Assembly: GCA_039809125.1 (NCBI GenBank)
Contig: JBDHUM010000002.1
Coordinates: forward strand, 1-64,000
DNA: 64,000 bases
Direction: 5' to 3'
From: SZUA-359 sp039809125
Lineage (GTDB): Bacteria > Patescibacteriota > Saccharimonadia > Saccharimonadales > Saccharimonadaceae
Shown here: positions 26,093 through 34,923 of the stretch, in pieces
Position numbering within the stretch: position 1 is the stretch's first letter
Layout of the letters: each line of letters starts with the position of its first letter
Translations under genes and position numbers: made by a program
Notes under the pieces: generated by a model
Told to the model about the DNA's origin: nothing
Seen by the model: the letters and a program-made list of their open reading frames with translations, nothing else
Database searches by the model: none

Positions 26093-26230
26093 ATGCCAAA
26101 ACGAACTAATCAACCACACACCCGCCATCGAGCTCGCACACACGGATTTCGCGCTCGTATTGCAACGAAAGCCGGTAGGGCTCTTTTAAAACGACGTCGA
26201 GCCAAGGGTCGTGCAAAAGTTGCAATTTAA
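26093..26230 (+). CDS. rpmH: 50S ribosomal protein L34
   Basis: The 45-codon gene encodes a very basic protein with the L34 signature: MPKRTNQPHTRHRARTHGFR, then RIATKAGRALLKRRRAKGR. Length and sequence are typical of L34. It precedes rnpA by 67 nt, the conserved bacterial order rpmH-rnpA-yidC-khpB. It is probably translated from a near-leaderless mRNA. Confidence 0.97.
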   Translation: MPKRTNQPHTRHRARTHGFRARIATKAGRALLKRRRAKGRAKVAI

Positions 26231-26297
26231 ACATCTAACTCCGTGAGATGTGCAACAGATACCGGTTTAGCCGATATTTTGTGGCATACTAGTATAT

Positions 26298-26669
26298 ATG
26301 CTCTCTAAATTGCAGCGTTTTCATGGTCACGGCAGTCTTCGATATGTATTTTCAAAGGGCGTGAGTCACCGTTCGAATCGGTTTCAGGTTCGTATTACGA
26401 GTAATCGTTTTCGTAAGCATTCTCGCATCTCAGTGATTGTAAGTAAAAAAATCCTGAAGAGCGCAGTGGGACGTAATCGAATTCGACGACGAGTGTACGA
26501 GATTGTTCGCCATGAGCAGGTTGGTTTTACTGCCCCTCATGATATTGCCATTATTGTTCTATCGGCTGAAGTTCGTAGCGACGATGCACTTTCTATCTAT
26601 CGAGAATTACGCGAACTATTCACAAAGTCCGGTCTCTATAAAAATCCTTCCTCATCTGATATACTGTAG
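26298..26669 (+). CDS. rnpA: Ribonuclease P protein component
   Basis: The 123-residue basic protein has the RnpA core: an N-terminal F-x-x-V-F-like segment (RYVFSKGVSHRS), an aromatic strand and the RNR motif region (VGRNRIRRRVYEIVR, about 56-70). It binds the catalytic RNase P RNA and helps 5' maturation of tRNAs. A CATACT box lies 7 nt before the ATG and no Shine-Dalgarno sequence is seen. yidC follows after 19 nt. Confidence 0.95.
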   Translation: MLSKLQRFHGHGSLRYVFSKGVSHRSNRFQVRITSNRFRKHSRISVIVSKKILKSAVGRNRIRRRVYEIVRHEQVGFTAPHDIAIIVLSAEVRSDDALSIYRELRELFTKSGLYKNPSSSDIL

Positions 26670-26688
26670 GAAAAGGAGTCTTTAAGCA

Positions 26689-27636
26689 ATGAATATTTAC
26701 GATCTTGTCATCGTACAGCCGATCTTTAATCTGCTTACTGCTATATATAGCTTTGTCCCGGGCAATGATTTCGGTGTTGCGCTGATTTTATTTACGATTT
26801 TGATTCGGCTGCTTATGTATCCGTTGGTAAAACGTCAGTTGCATCAAACAAAAATGATGCGCAAGCTTCAGCCGCAACTACAAAAAATAAAAAAAGCTGC
26901 CAAGGGCAATCGTCAGCTTGAGGCAATGCAGATGATGGAGTTATATAAGCGTTACGGTGTTAGTCCATTTCGTTCAATTGGGCTGCTTATTATACAGCTG
27001 CCAATTTTTATTGGTCTATATCATGTGATACAAATTTTCACCAGTCACCGAGATCAGATCGCTCATTTTAGCTATGATTTTATTGAGTCGCTTGGTCCTG
27101 TGAAGTCGCTGATTGAAGACCCCGCTAGCTTTAGCCCGAAATTATTTGGTATCGTCGATCTGTCAAAAGCGGCTATAAGTAATAATGGTATTGATCTTGC
27201 CTTGTTGTTCATTGTTATTTTATCGGCTGTCACTCAGTATATTATGAGCCGGCAAACGCTCCCTCAGACAGAAGTGAAAAAGGGCTTTCGGGCAATTATG
27301 AAAGAAGCCGCTGCAGGTGGTCAGACCGATCAGTCTGAAATCAACGCTGTTGTTATGCAAAAAATGATAAAAGTCATGCCATTACTGCTTGCTTTTATTA
27401 TGCTTAGCCTACCTGGTGCGCTGGCACTTTACTACATGGTGTCAAACCTAGTCGCGGTTGCTCAACAATCATACCTATTAAGACAGGACGAGGAAGAGCT
27501 TGAGGAAATTGCCGAAACAGAAATCGTTTCCCAGTCTGTAAATAAGAACACTAAGTCTCATACAAAAAAAGCTGTCGTCAAAGAAGCAAAAATCACTCGA
27601 ATTGTTGCTAAGGACTCAAAGAAAAGGAGGAAGTGA
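26689..27636 (+). CDS. yidC: Membrane protein insertase YidC/Oxa1 family
   Basis: The 315-residue protein has five or so hydrophobic segments (about 5-25, 27-47, 95-115, 160-180, 225-250) and the YidC core segment LIRLLMYPLVKRQLHQTKMM with a conserved Arg in the groove. Like Gram-positive YidC, it lacks the large periplasmic P1 domain. The C-terminal tail (about 265-315) is strongly basic and could bind ribosomes. The many pilins and polytopic proteins in this window would be its clients. AAAGGAG precedes the ATG. Confidence 0.95.
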   Translation: MNIYDLVIVQPIFNLLTAIYSFVPGNDFGVALILFTILIRLLMYPLVKRQLHQTKMMRKLQPQLQKIKKAAKGNRQLEAMQMMELYKRYGVSPFRSIGLLIIQLPIFIGLYHVIQIFTSHRDQIAHFSYDFIESLGPVKSLIEDPASFSPKLFGIVDLSKAAISNNGIDLALLFIVILSAVTQYIMSRQTLPQTEVKKGFRAIMKEAAAGGQTDQSEINAVVMQKMIKVMPLLLAFIMLSLPGALALYYMVSNLVAVAQQSYLLRQDEEELEEIAETEIVSQSVNKNTKSHTKKAVVKEAKITRIVAKDSKKRRK

Positions 27637-27638
27637 CA

Positions 27639-28100
27639 ATGGACGAACAACAATCAATTGACTATGCGGTAAAGTATCTTGAGGATTTGCTGTCCTTTTT
27701 TGGGGTAAACGTAGCGGTATCGTCGCATCTTGATGACGATGTGTTAGAGCTCGATATTCCAGCAACAGAAGAGAGTAGTATTCTGATTGGTCGTAACGCC
27801 GAAACATTGCGCGCCTTTCAATACATGGTATCAGCTGGTCTTCGTAACAATAACGGTACAATTGTGCGTGTTAACATTGACATCGCCGATTATAAGAAGC
27901 AACGAGCCGAAAAAATTGCCGAAAAGGCTCGGGGCTGGATAGAGGAAGTTCGTGCCAGTGGTAATTCGCACGTGGCGCATTTAAATGCAGCTGATAGACG
28001 AGTAGTGCATCAGCTTGCCACTGAATACGACGATATCGAGACTTTCTCTGAAGGTGAGGGCCGCGATCGAAGTATTGTAATTGCTCAAAAAAGCTCTTAG
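27639..28100 (+). CDS. khpB: KhpB/Jag RNA-binding protein (KH and R3H domains)
   Basis: The 153-residue product has a type II KH domain with the loop IGRNAETL (about 49-56) and a C-terminal R3H domain (RRVVHQLATEYDDIETFSEG, about 120-139). KhpB acts with KhpA in RNA binding and control of cell division or wall growth. The in-frame GTG at 27633 is too close to the AAGGAGG at 27623-27630, so I chose the ATG at 27639. Its stop directly abuts the stop of the convergent glycosyltransferase gene. Confidence 0.93.
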   Translation: MDEQQSIDYAVKYLEDLLSFFGVNVAVSSHLDDDVLELDIPATEESSILIGRNAETLRAFQYMVSAGLRNNNGTIVRVNIDIADYKKQRAEKIAEKARGWIEEVRASGNSHVAHLNAADRRVVHQLATEYDDIETFSEGEGRDRSIVIAQKSS

Positions 28101-29198
28101 CTAATCTTGGATTGAGAGAATTTTGTTATAAAGAGCAAGTGTTTGTTTGGCTGTTTTGTCCCATGAATATTTTTTGACTTGTTTATCGCCAAGACGGATT
28201 GCTTTCTCTCGAATAACATCATCAGAGAGCACTTTATCGATAACCTGCACTGCGTCAGTAATGTTGTGCGGATCAAAGTAGAGTGGTGCCGAACCTAGAA
28301 TTTCCGGTAGGCACGAAGCATTACTGCTAACAATTGGCGCACCGTATGCCATAGCTTCTAGTGGTGGAAGCCCGAACCCCTCCATAAGTGACGGAAAAAC
28401 GTAGGCTTGTGTCTTGGTGTATAGCCAGTTGCGTTGCTCATCCGGAATGAAGTCAGTGAAATGAATATTTTTGTAGCCTTGCTTTTCTGCCCAGCGTTTA
28501 TTACGAGCGGTATCTTCGCCAATCCGACCGACTAGTATAAGGCCGAGAGAAGGGTACTTTTCGAGCAACTTTTGGTGAGCGTTCATCAAAAACCGAACGT
28601 TTTTGTAATCAGGTTGCTGGCCAACATACATGATAAATGATTCGTAGGGAGCATCGTATGGCTTAAGTGAACCGCGTTTGCCATCGATCCCAGCTTCGTA
28701 AACGGTGGTTATCTTATGATTCTTGATACCGGTGTAGGCTTGATACTCTTGGCGAGTGTGGTTGCTAATTGCGATAATGTGTTCGTTGGTTTTTGCGATG
28801 TGTTTAAATAGCCATTTTCCAACCAGTTGTTTAAGATGGAAAATCAACCAATTTTTATCACTATTGTAGGTTTTTAGAAGTGTTAGATCATGCACTGTCG
28901 TTATTTTTTTGCCTTTGTATAAAACAGGCTGTTGCGGCATACAGAAATGTACAAGATCGGGCGCCAGCTTATCTAAAAAATGCTTGAATCCGATCTGCTC
29001 ACTAAAGGAATAGTTGTCAAAGTCAGCTACTTTCAGACGAAAATTACTTTTGGTAGGCAGCCAATAGCGAATGTCTTTTTGGCGAACCAGAATAGTGTAG
29101 GTATTTTTCGTGTCGATTTTTTGGAGATGCTCCAAAAGCCTGACAACATACGACCCAGTACTTGAGTTAATAATTCGTGCGTCGATAGCGATGTGCAT
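28101..29198 (-). CDS. Glycosyltransferase family 4 (GT-B fold)
   Basis: The 365-residue protein has an N-terminal acceptor domain (about 1-180) and a C-terminal nucleotide-sugar domain with YVGQQPDYKN (about 190-200) and the E-x7-E motif EGFGLPPLEAMAYGAPI (about 275-290). Retaining GT4 enzymes transfer mannose, glucose or similar sugars from activated donors. A TATAGT box ends 8 nt before the ATG. It is the leftmost gene of the glycan region and stands alone, converging on khpB. Confidence 0.9.
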   Translation of the reverse strand: MHIAIDARIINSSTGSYVVRLLEHLQKIDTKNTYTILVRQKDIRYWLPTKSNFRLKVADFDNYSFSEQIGFKHFLDKLAPDLVHFCMPQQPVLYKGKKITTVHDLTLLKTYNSDKNWLIFHLKQLVGKWLFKHIAKTNEHIIAISNHTRQEYQAYTGIKNHKITTVYEAGIDGKRGSLKPYDAPYESFIMYVGQQPDYKNVRFLMNAHQKLLEKYPSLGLILVGRIGEDTARNKRWAEKQGYKNIHFTDFIPDEQRNWLYTKTQAYVFPSLMEGFGLPPLEAMAYGAPIVSSNASCLPEILGSAPLYFDPHNITDAVQVIDKVLSDDVIREKAIRLGDKQVKKYSWDKTAKQTLALYNKILSIQD

Positions 29199-29272
29199 AC
29201 TTATTTACTATACCAAAAGAGGCATCGAGATTGGCGGTCATTGTGTGGTTGTAAGTAATCCTATAATCATAG

Positions 29273-29301
29273 CTGACAAACTAAACAACTTAGAGTACAG
29301 T
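29273..29301 (+). promoter_or_regulatory. Promoter of the DUF218-like gene
   Basis: CTGACA (29273-29278), 17-bp spacer, TACAGT (29296-29301). The GTG start at 29308 lies six bases after the -10, so the transcript is predicted to start at the GTG. Confidence 0.65.
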
Positions 29302-29307
29302 TAAGGG

Positions 29308-30159
29308 GTGAGAAAAGTAATTGGTATTAACGCGGAGAATGGTCTTGAGGTGCATAGTGTTCCGGGGCATGCATCTTTTCTCTCAACTACCGATCCAACC
29401 GCCCTACCTTTCAATGCATTTGCAGCAGAAAATGATGGACACTGGTATCTACAGCCGTTTCAGAAAAGGGAAACACCATTTTATGCAGAGCACTTGCGTG
29501 CTGCAGTTAGGAAGGCTCTGGAAAGACAAGTGGCGAGTACCGCACAGCAGCTTGTGGTACTAAGTGGTGGTTTTACTCGCCCCAAGTCAGTCTCCGGTGG
29601 GACTACTCAATGGTCAGAAGCAGGTTCATACCTAGCTGCTTTTGGAACTGATCCGAGTGAGCCTATTATAGACACTTATGATGAGGTATCTTTTACAGCA
29701 TCTAACGGAGAAGCTAATGTGCGTTTAGCTATGGTGGAGCTACCTAACGGCTTACTATTACCAGGCGGCGATTATACTGCTAGGGGTAGTAGGGTTGTGA
29801 TAGCGCTTGATGAATACGCTCGCAGCTCAGGTGAGAACGTAATCGGCACCGTAGCTACTGCGCGCGCACTCGGCGGTGGCAGGCTTCCAGATGATATTTC
29901 GTTCTATGGGTGGGGGTTTAAAAGGCCCCCTTTCTTGACGACTGTAAATAAACTGAATATTAGAGAAAGAACTACATACGTTGGTGTGAACAACCCGACA
30001 AATCCATATAAGGAGGGAGTAACTGACAAAATAGAACCAGGAGCAGTATCTGAAGGATCAAGAAAAACGCATCTAGGTGAGTCGGTGATAAAATTAGCGG
30101 CGCGAGACCCTCTAAGGCGCGGCAATCCGTTTTATAGCTTTGTTGACCGAGCAGGTTAA
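29308..30159 (+). CDS. DUF218/YdcF-like protein, divergent, unknown substrate
   Basis: The 283-residue protein is not secreted; I see no signal peptide. The central part (about 60-150) looks like a distant DUF218 domain: a predicted strand LVVLSGGFTRP with the SGG-x-T-R motif, then WSEAGSYLAAFG (S-E-A) and the polar stretch DEVSFTASNGEANVRLAM where family members have S-x-x-T-x-E-N. The C-terminal third is not recognised. It is flanked by glycan genes. The start is GTG; the AAGGGG just before it overlaps the start codon and is probably not a Shine-Dalgarno sequence. Function unknown; the similarity is by eye. Confidence 0.6.
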   Translation: MRKVIGINAENGLEVHSVPGHASFLSTTDPTALPFNAFAAENDGHWYLQPFQKRETPFYAEHLRAAVRKALERQVASTAQQLVVLSGGFTRPKSVSGGTTQWSEAGSYLAAFGTDPSEPIIDTYDEVSFTASNGEANVRLAMVELPNGLLLPGGDYTARGSRVVIALDEYARSSGENVIGTVATARALGGGRLPDDISFYGWGFKRPPFLTTVNKLNIRERTTYVGVNNPTNPYKEGVTDKIEPGAVSEGSRKTHLGESVIKLAARDPLRRGNPFYSFVDRAG

Positions 30160-31502
30160 ATAGTTAGCTTAAGTCGTTGCTCTTCAGTTTGAAAAAGACC
30201 CACTTCTTGATCAACTCGTTTAAGCACGCTTTCTATGATTTTTTCAGACACGTTCTCGCCGTAGATATTACCAATTTTCGACATAGCTTGATTGTTCATA
30301 GCGCCCTTAATAATTTCGACAACGAAATCACTATCAATTGGGGGCGCCTGAATGTTGCTACCAGCCAAGATTGATTCACCGCGGTCTGTGCCAAAGCGTA
30401 ACGTAACGCATGGAACACCTAAAATATTCATCTCTTCTTGCATGCTGCCAGAGTCGGTGGCAACGGCGGCGCAACGTCGCATGGCTGCAATTACGTCACG
30501 ATAATATGGCCAGACATCTGAGTAGATAAAGGTTTGTGGGTATTCTTTAACAAGCGTTTCAATGCGGCCGCGTAAACCAAACGTGTCTATCGCCTCTTCA
30601 GTTCCGAATAGTGAAATAAGTAGTACGTGACCTCCGTCTCGTACTAATTTTTCCATCGCATCAATCAAAACGGTAAACCGCGTCTTATCTTGAGTGTTTT
30701 CGCGCCGGTGAATACAAAAACGGACAAATTTACCATTTTCGAGCTGTGGATAGGTGGTAAAAATGGTTGATTTGTCTGAATCGGCAATGGCTAGCTTTGT
30801 GGCATCGGCGACCGTATTGCCGACTACCTCAATAGTTGATGCATCAAAACCTTCTGCAAGCATAAACTGCCTATCAAGTTCTACTGGTGCGGCGTGATAA
30901 CCAGAGGCTGGTTCGGAAACACGTGTATTGTACTGCTCGGGAAAAGGTTCCATGCTACCAAGCTCAAAATTGTCGCGAACATGTTGCGCCTGATAGTACT
31001 CCTGCCAGTCGAATTGACCGTTTTTAAAATCGTTATAAAACTTTTCATAAATATCGCGTTTTGGCGTAAGTGTTCGAATTCCGGCTTCAACGTGCACGCA
31101 GGCAACGCGGTGCATGTACGAACCTAGACCGATTGCCATGGATGTGCTTGTATCACCGTGAATGTAGGGGATAGGTGTTTTGCCATTCTTTAGTAAGTAA
31201 TCAAGTACCTCGCCGAATCGTTCAATCATCTGTGCAATTTTACTGTGAAGCGATCCGTCAATCGACAAATGGATATCTACCTCTAGCCCAAACTCTTCTT
31301 CCATACCGCCGCTGTAACGAAAGTCATGGTGTTGACCGGTATGACAAAGCAAAACAAACTCCCCGCGCTGACGCAGTTCATTGTAGAGGGGTGCTTGTTT
31401 AATAATATCTGGCTTCGTGGCGATGGTTACAATGTGAACGATTTTTTTCTCAGAACTAGCAATTTTTTTAAGACTTGTTTCGTTAAAATATTTTGGTGAC
31501 AT
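30156..31502 (-). CDS. wecB: UDP-N-acetylglucosamine 2-epimerase (non-hydrolysing), with an insertion
   Basis: The 448-residue protein has WecB motifs: TKPDIIKQAPL (about 28-38), HTGQHHD (about 55-61), VHVEAGIRT (about 135-143), IHRRENTQ (about 268-275) and TDSGSMQEE (about 345-353). It would interconvert UDP-GlcNAc and UDP-ManNAc for surface polymers. The family is usually about 370 residues; the extra length lies around 145-225, where the usual PEE-x-NR segment is expanded. An AGGAGA Shine-Dalgarno sequence precedes the ATG. The stop shares TTAA (30156-30159) with the DUF218-like gene. Confidence 0.88.
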   Translation of the reverse strand: MSPKYFNETSLKKIASSEKKIVHIVTIATKPDIIKQAPLYNELRQRGEFVLLCHTGQHHDFRYSGGMEEEFGLEVDIHLSIDGSLHSKIAQMIERFGEVLDYLLKNGKTPIPYIHGDTSTSMAIGLGSYMHRVACVHVEAGIRTLTPKRDIYEKFYNDFKNGQFDWQEYYQAQHVRDNFELGSMEPFPEQYNTRVSEPASGYHAAPVELDRQFMLAEGFDASTIEVVGNTVADATKLAIADSDKSTIFTTYPQLENGKFVRFCIHRRENTQDKTRFTVLIDAMEKLVRDGGHVLLISLFGTEEAIDTFGLRGRIETLVKEYPQTFIYSDVWPYYRDVIAAMRRCAAVATDSGSMQEEMNILGVPCVTLRFGTDRGESILAGSNIQAPPIDSDFVVEIIKGAMNNQAMSKIGNIYGENVSEKIIESVLKRVDQEVGLFQTEEQRLKLTI

Positions 31503-31510
31503 ACATTCTC

Positions 31511-32596
31511 CTATAGGTAGTCATTTAGTCCGCGCTGTTTTATTGCTTCAAGAACCGCTTTGACATCCTGGGTGTGTGCTTTATCGAGTACGAGCAGAGC
31601 GTCTTTTGTGTCAACAATAACCACGTTGTCGAGCCCTACTGTTGCAACAAGCTTTTTACTATCTTCGACTCGCACCATGCAGTTTGTGCTATCAATATTA
31701 ATGTATTGCTGACCGTTACCGACTGTTTTATCTGGATTACCGCCAACTTCAGCCAGTAAATCGTGAAGTGTGTCCCAGTTACCAATGTCACTCCAGTCGA
31801 AACTAGCAGCGACAAGTGCAAGAGGAAACCGCGATGCATTAATGATATCAATTTCTTGCGATTTAATTGGCACCGTCTCAAAATCAGCCTGTTTTCCTGA
31901 ACTCAGATAGGCTTTGACACCTTTCATGATTGCGGGGTCAGCTTCTTCGTACGCCTCGATCAATGTTTGAGCCTTAAAGCAAGAGTACGCTGTATTCCAG
32001 TAGTACTCACCAGAATCAAGGTAAGCTTTGGCAACTTTCAATCCTGGTTTCTCAACAAATTTTTCTACCGAATAGATCAACGGATTGTCGTTAATTTTTT
32101 GCTCGATTTTGATATAGCCAAGACCAGTATCAGGCTTGGTCGGTTTAACTCCAACTATTGCAATTGATTTTTGGTGTTTTTCGATAAAACTAAACGCTGT
32201 TCTCATTGACTCGTGAAAGAGATCGTTGCCTTTTACAGCGTGGTCCGATGCCAAGCTGAAAATAATAGCTTCCGCGTCACGTCGATATATCGTCTCTGAA
32301 AACAAAGCAAACGCTGCTGTAGTACCGCGGGCAACTGGTTCGACAATGACGTTATCGTAAGGAACCTGAGGTAGAATCTCTCGAATCTTATCAGCATAGT
32401 TTGTGGTTGTCGAGATAAATAGATTTTCATACGGAACAACATCAGCTAATCGCTCAGCTGTTTCTTCTATTAGCGTTTTGTCACTGACTAGCTTTTGAAT
32501 TTGTTTCGGCAGTTCTTTTCGACTGATTGGCCAGAGCCGCGTGCCAGATCCACCAGCAACAATAATGGCATAGTGATGACTATTAGTCCGACTCAT
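31511..32596 (-). CDS. manC: Mannose-1-phosphate guanylyltransferase
   Basis: The 361-residue protein begins MSRTNSHHYAIIVAGG and has the pyrophosphorylase signature GGSGTRLWPISRKELPKQ (about 14-31), SLASDHAV (about 112-119) and FVEKPGLKVAKAYL (about 175-188). It would make GDP-mannose from mannose-1-phosphate and GTP. The open frame extends upstream to 32689, but AAAGGAGG lies upstream of the ATG at 32596, which gives the usual family N-terminus. It lacks the C-terminal isomerase domain of bifunctional ManC/AlgA enzymes. wecB follows after a gap of 8 nt. Confidence 0.9.
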   Translation of the reverse strand: MSRTNSHHYAIIVAGGSGTRLWPISRKELPKQIQKLVSDKTLIEETAERLADVVPYENLFISTTTNYADKIREILPQVPYDNVIVEPVARGTTAAFALFSETIYRRDAEAIIFSLASDHAVKGNDLFHESMRTAFSFIEKHQKSIAIVGVKPTKPDTGLGYIKIEQKINDNPLIYSVEKFVEKPGLKVAKAYLDSGEYYWNTAYSCFKAQTLIEAYEEADPAIMKGVKAYLSSGKQADFETVPIKSQEIDIINASRFPLALVAASFDWSDIGNWDTLHDLLAEVGGNPDKTVGNGQQYINIDSTNCMVRVEDSKKLVATVGLDNVVIVDTKDALLVLDKAHTQDVKAVLEAIKQRGLNDYL

Positions 32597-32701
32597 TGTA
32601 GTTAGTAACCTCCTTTGTGTGTAGTATACCCACCCATTAGGTATATTATACCGTACATCACGGTAATTACAGACGTAATCTAAACCCAAATATTGAAGAC
32701 G

Positions 32702-33112
32702 TTACTCTTTTCGAAACACAACTTGTGAGTAGCATATATAGTTCCATGTGAGAGAGATAAGTGTCGCAAAAATCTTACTAATAAATAGACCTAGTCGACC
32801 ATCACCGGTTAGTTCAGTTGCGAACCCGAGTGTGATTTGTATAACAAGTGTTTGTAATACCCATAACCCAAACAAGGTAACGGCGACAAACAGTAGTATC
32901 CGACGAACTATTTTTCCGCCTGAGTTCTTAAAGGTGTAGTTCTGGTTTGCGAAAAAGCTGAAGACAAATGCAACCGAAGTCGAAATAATGTTTGAAAGTG
33001 CTACTGGTAAACCTAACGACTGAAGAATAAAAAGAAGACCAAAATCAAGACCCGTATTTATGGCTCCGACAAACGTGAATCTGCCTAATTGTGATCTATT
33101 TTTCGCGTCCAT
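32702..33112 (-). CDS. gtrA: GtrA-family membrane protein
   Basis: The 136-residue protein has four hydrophobic helices (about 9-29, 36-54, 76-96 and 108-128) and the GtrA-like start RFTFVGAINTGLDFG. GtrA proteins are proposed flippases for polyprenyl-phosphate-linked sugars made by GtrB-type transferases. The upstream gene is exactly such a transferase and overlaps this one by 17 nt. The ATG at 33112 gives the normal family N-terminus. Confidence 0.88.
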   Translation of the reverse strand: MDAKNRSQLGRFTFVGAINTGLDFGLLFILQSLGLPVALSNIISTSVAFVFSFFANQNYTFKNSGGKIVRRILLFVAVTLFGLWVLQTLVIQITLGFATELTGDGRLGLFISKIFATLISLTWNYICYSQVVFRKE

Positions 33113-34049
33113 GAGCTTTCGCCTGATGATATTCTTCGACAAAGTAAAGTGGTCGATGCTTGGTTTCATTGAAAATACGAGCTATGTATTCTCCTATAAT
33201 TCCCAGACTGAGCAATTGAATGCCGCCTAGAAATAAGATTACAGCCATGAGCGATGAATATCCGTCACCAGTAGAAACACCGAACAGCGGCCGAATGAGT
33301 AGGTAAACGATAAATATAAACGCAATCAGTGAAATCATCACACCCGCGAGCGAAGCAATGCGTAGCGGTGTTGTTGTAAAGCTGGTAATTCCATCAATCG
33401 CTAGGTTGACTAGTTTACGATAGTTCCACTTGGTTGAACCAGCAGCGCGCGGATCACGATCGTAGAGAATCTCTTTTTTCTTAAATCCAATCCAACTGTA
33501 CATTCCTTTGGTATAACGTTCTGATTCGCGAAACTCGCGCAAAGCATCGATAAATCGGCGACTGACTAATCGAAAATCGCCTGTATCTACCTGGATGGGA
33601 ATACTTGTAGATGATTGAAGCAGTCGATAATAGACGCGACTGGTAAGTTTTTTCAACCAGGTTTCGCCGCTTCGACTGCGGCGTTTAGCATACACGTCGT
33701 CGTATCCCTGTTCCCATAGATCAATCATACTTGGAATCAGTTCTGGCGGGTCTTGCAAATCAGCATCGATAATCACCATGGCGTCACCGTGCACGTGATC
33801 GAAGCCAGCTAACATAGAAACCTCTTTACCAAAGTTTCGCGAAAGATTGAGGTAGCTTACTCTCGGATCGAGCTTTGCCTGTTTTTTGATAATTGATAGT
33901 GTATTATCATGACTGCCATCATTAACAAACAAAAATTCAAACTCAAAGTTATCGGTATCGCGGGCAAGCTTACCGAGTCGCTCAAAGAGCATTGTCAACA
34001 CGGGCTCTTCATTATAAACGGGAATAAGAATTGAAATAAGTTTTTTCAT
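33096..34049 (-). CDS. GtrB/dolichyl-phosphate-mannose-synthase-like glycosyltransferase (GT2) with membrane anchor
   Basis: The 317-residue protein has a GT2 domain (SILIPVYNEEP, about 5-15; VNDGSHDNT, about 43-51; IIDADLQDPPELI, about 93-105) and two C-terminal hydrophobic helices (about 230-252 and 263-287). This is the GtrB architecture: transfer of a sugar from a nucleotide donor to polyprenyl phosphate. I chose the ATG at 34049, giving MKKLISILIPVYNEE. It is coupled to gtrA downstream and lies 10 nt after sucD. Confidence 0.9.
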   Translation of the reverse strand: MKKLISILIPVYNEEPVLTMLFERLGKLARDTDNFEFEFLFVNDGSHDNTLSIIKKQAKLDPRVSYLNLSRNFGKEVSMLAGFDHVHGDAMVIIDADLQDPPELIPSMIDLWEQGYDDVYAKRRSRSGETWLKKLTSRVYYRLLQSSTSIPIQVDTGDFRLVSRRFIDALREFRESERYTKGMYSWIGFKKKEILYDRDPRAAGSTKWNYRKLVNLAIDGITSFTTTPLRIASLAGVMISLIAFIFIVYLLIRPLFGVSTGDGYSSLMAVILFLGGIQLLSLGIIGEYIARIFNETKHRPLYFVEEYHQAKAHGREK

Positions 34050-34059
34050 ATAGTTACTA

Positions 34060-34923
34060 TTATAGCGTGATCGAGTCAATTAGTTCAGTGATGCTGCTAG
34101 CAGTTGTGATACCGTGCTCTGCGAGATAGCTTGTCTTAGCAGTAGCCGACTCAAGCTGATTGGTACCGAGGATTGCACCAGCGTGTCCCATCTGAACGCC
34201 AACTGGAGCATTGTGGCCTGCAATATAGGCATATACAGGCTTGGTTACGTTGTTTTTGATATAATCGGCAGCTAAAACTTCATCGATGCCGCCAATTTCC
34301 CCAATCATAATAATTTGTTCGACATTGCTATCGGCCTCAAACAGCTGAAGACAATCAATAAAACTTGATCCGCGGATCATGTCACCTCCAATGCCGATGA
34401 CATATCTTTGACCAATGTCACGACGCGTTAGGAGATCCATCGCTTCGTAAGTCAGTGTGCCACTTCGACTAACGATCGCTGTCCTACCAGGTTTAGATAA
34501 ATGGGCTGGAATAATACCAAGACTATGAACACCAGGCAGGAGTACGCCGGGACAATTTGGGCCGATCATGATTGACGAACTATTTTCTAGTCGTTGTTTA
34601 ATTTGCAGCATATCATGTACTGGAATATGTTCAGTTATGGTGATAATCAGCGGTACCTTCATGTCGATCGCTTCAAAAATAGCCGGCTTGGTGAATGGGG
34701 CGGGCACAAAAACAACCGACACGTCAACGGGGTGATCGTGTTTGATGTCGGCGATGGATTTGTAGACTGGAATATCGTCGAGCTTGGTGCCTGGTTTTGT
34801 CGGTGAAGTACCGGCTACGATATTGGTTCCATAGCGTAGCATGTTTCGCGTATGAAAACTACCGTGTTTGCCAGTGATTCCCTGTACGATGATGTTTTTT
34901 GCACTGAATAATTCTGGGGTCAC
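34060..34923 (-). CDS. sucD: Succinyl-CoA synthetase alpha subunit
   Basis: The 287-residue protein starts with VTPELFSAKNIIVQG, with CoA-binding segment GITGKHGSFHTRNML and the active-site His in GHAGAI (about 243-248), which is phosphorylated in the mechanism. It forms a complex with the beta subunit to interconvert succinyl-CoA and succinate with nucleotide phosphorylation. Start GTG at 34923 overlaps the sucC stop (GTGA), so translation is coupled. Other TCA genes are not in this window. Confidence 0.92.
   Translation of the reverse strand: MTPELFSAKNIIVQGITGKHGSFHTRNMLRYGTNIVAGTSPTKPGTKLDDIPVYKSIADIKHDHPVDVSVVFVPAPFTKPAIFEAIDMKVPLIITITEHIPVHDMLQIKQRLENSSSIMIGPNCPGVLLPGVHSLGIIPAHLSKPGRTAIVSRSGTLTYEAMDLLTRRDIGQRYVIGIGGDMIRGSSFIDCLQLFEADSNVEQIIMIGEIGGIDEVLAADYIKNNVTKPVYAYIAGHNAPVGVQMGHAGAILGTNQLESATAKTSYLAEHGITTASSITELIDSITL

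Noticed and set aside
25952..26143. 63-residue frame on the minus strand opposite rpmH
   Set aside because: It is antisense to the rpmH gene; no start signal or recognisable sequence.
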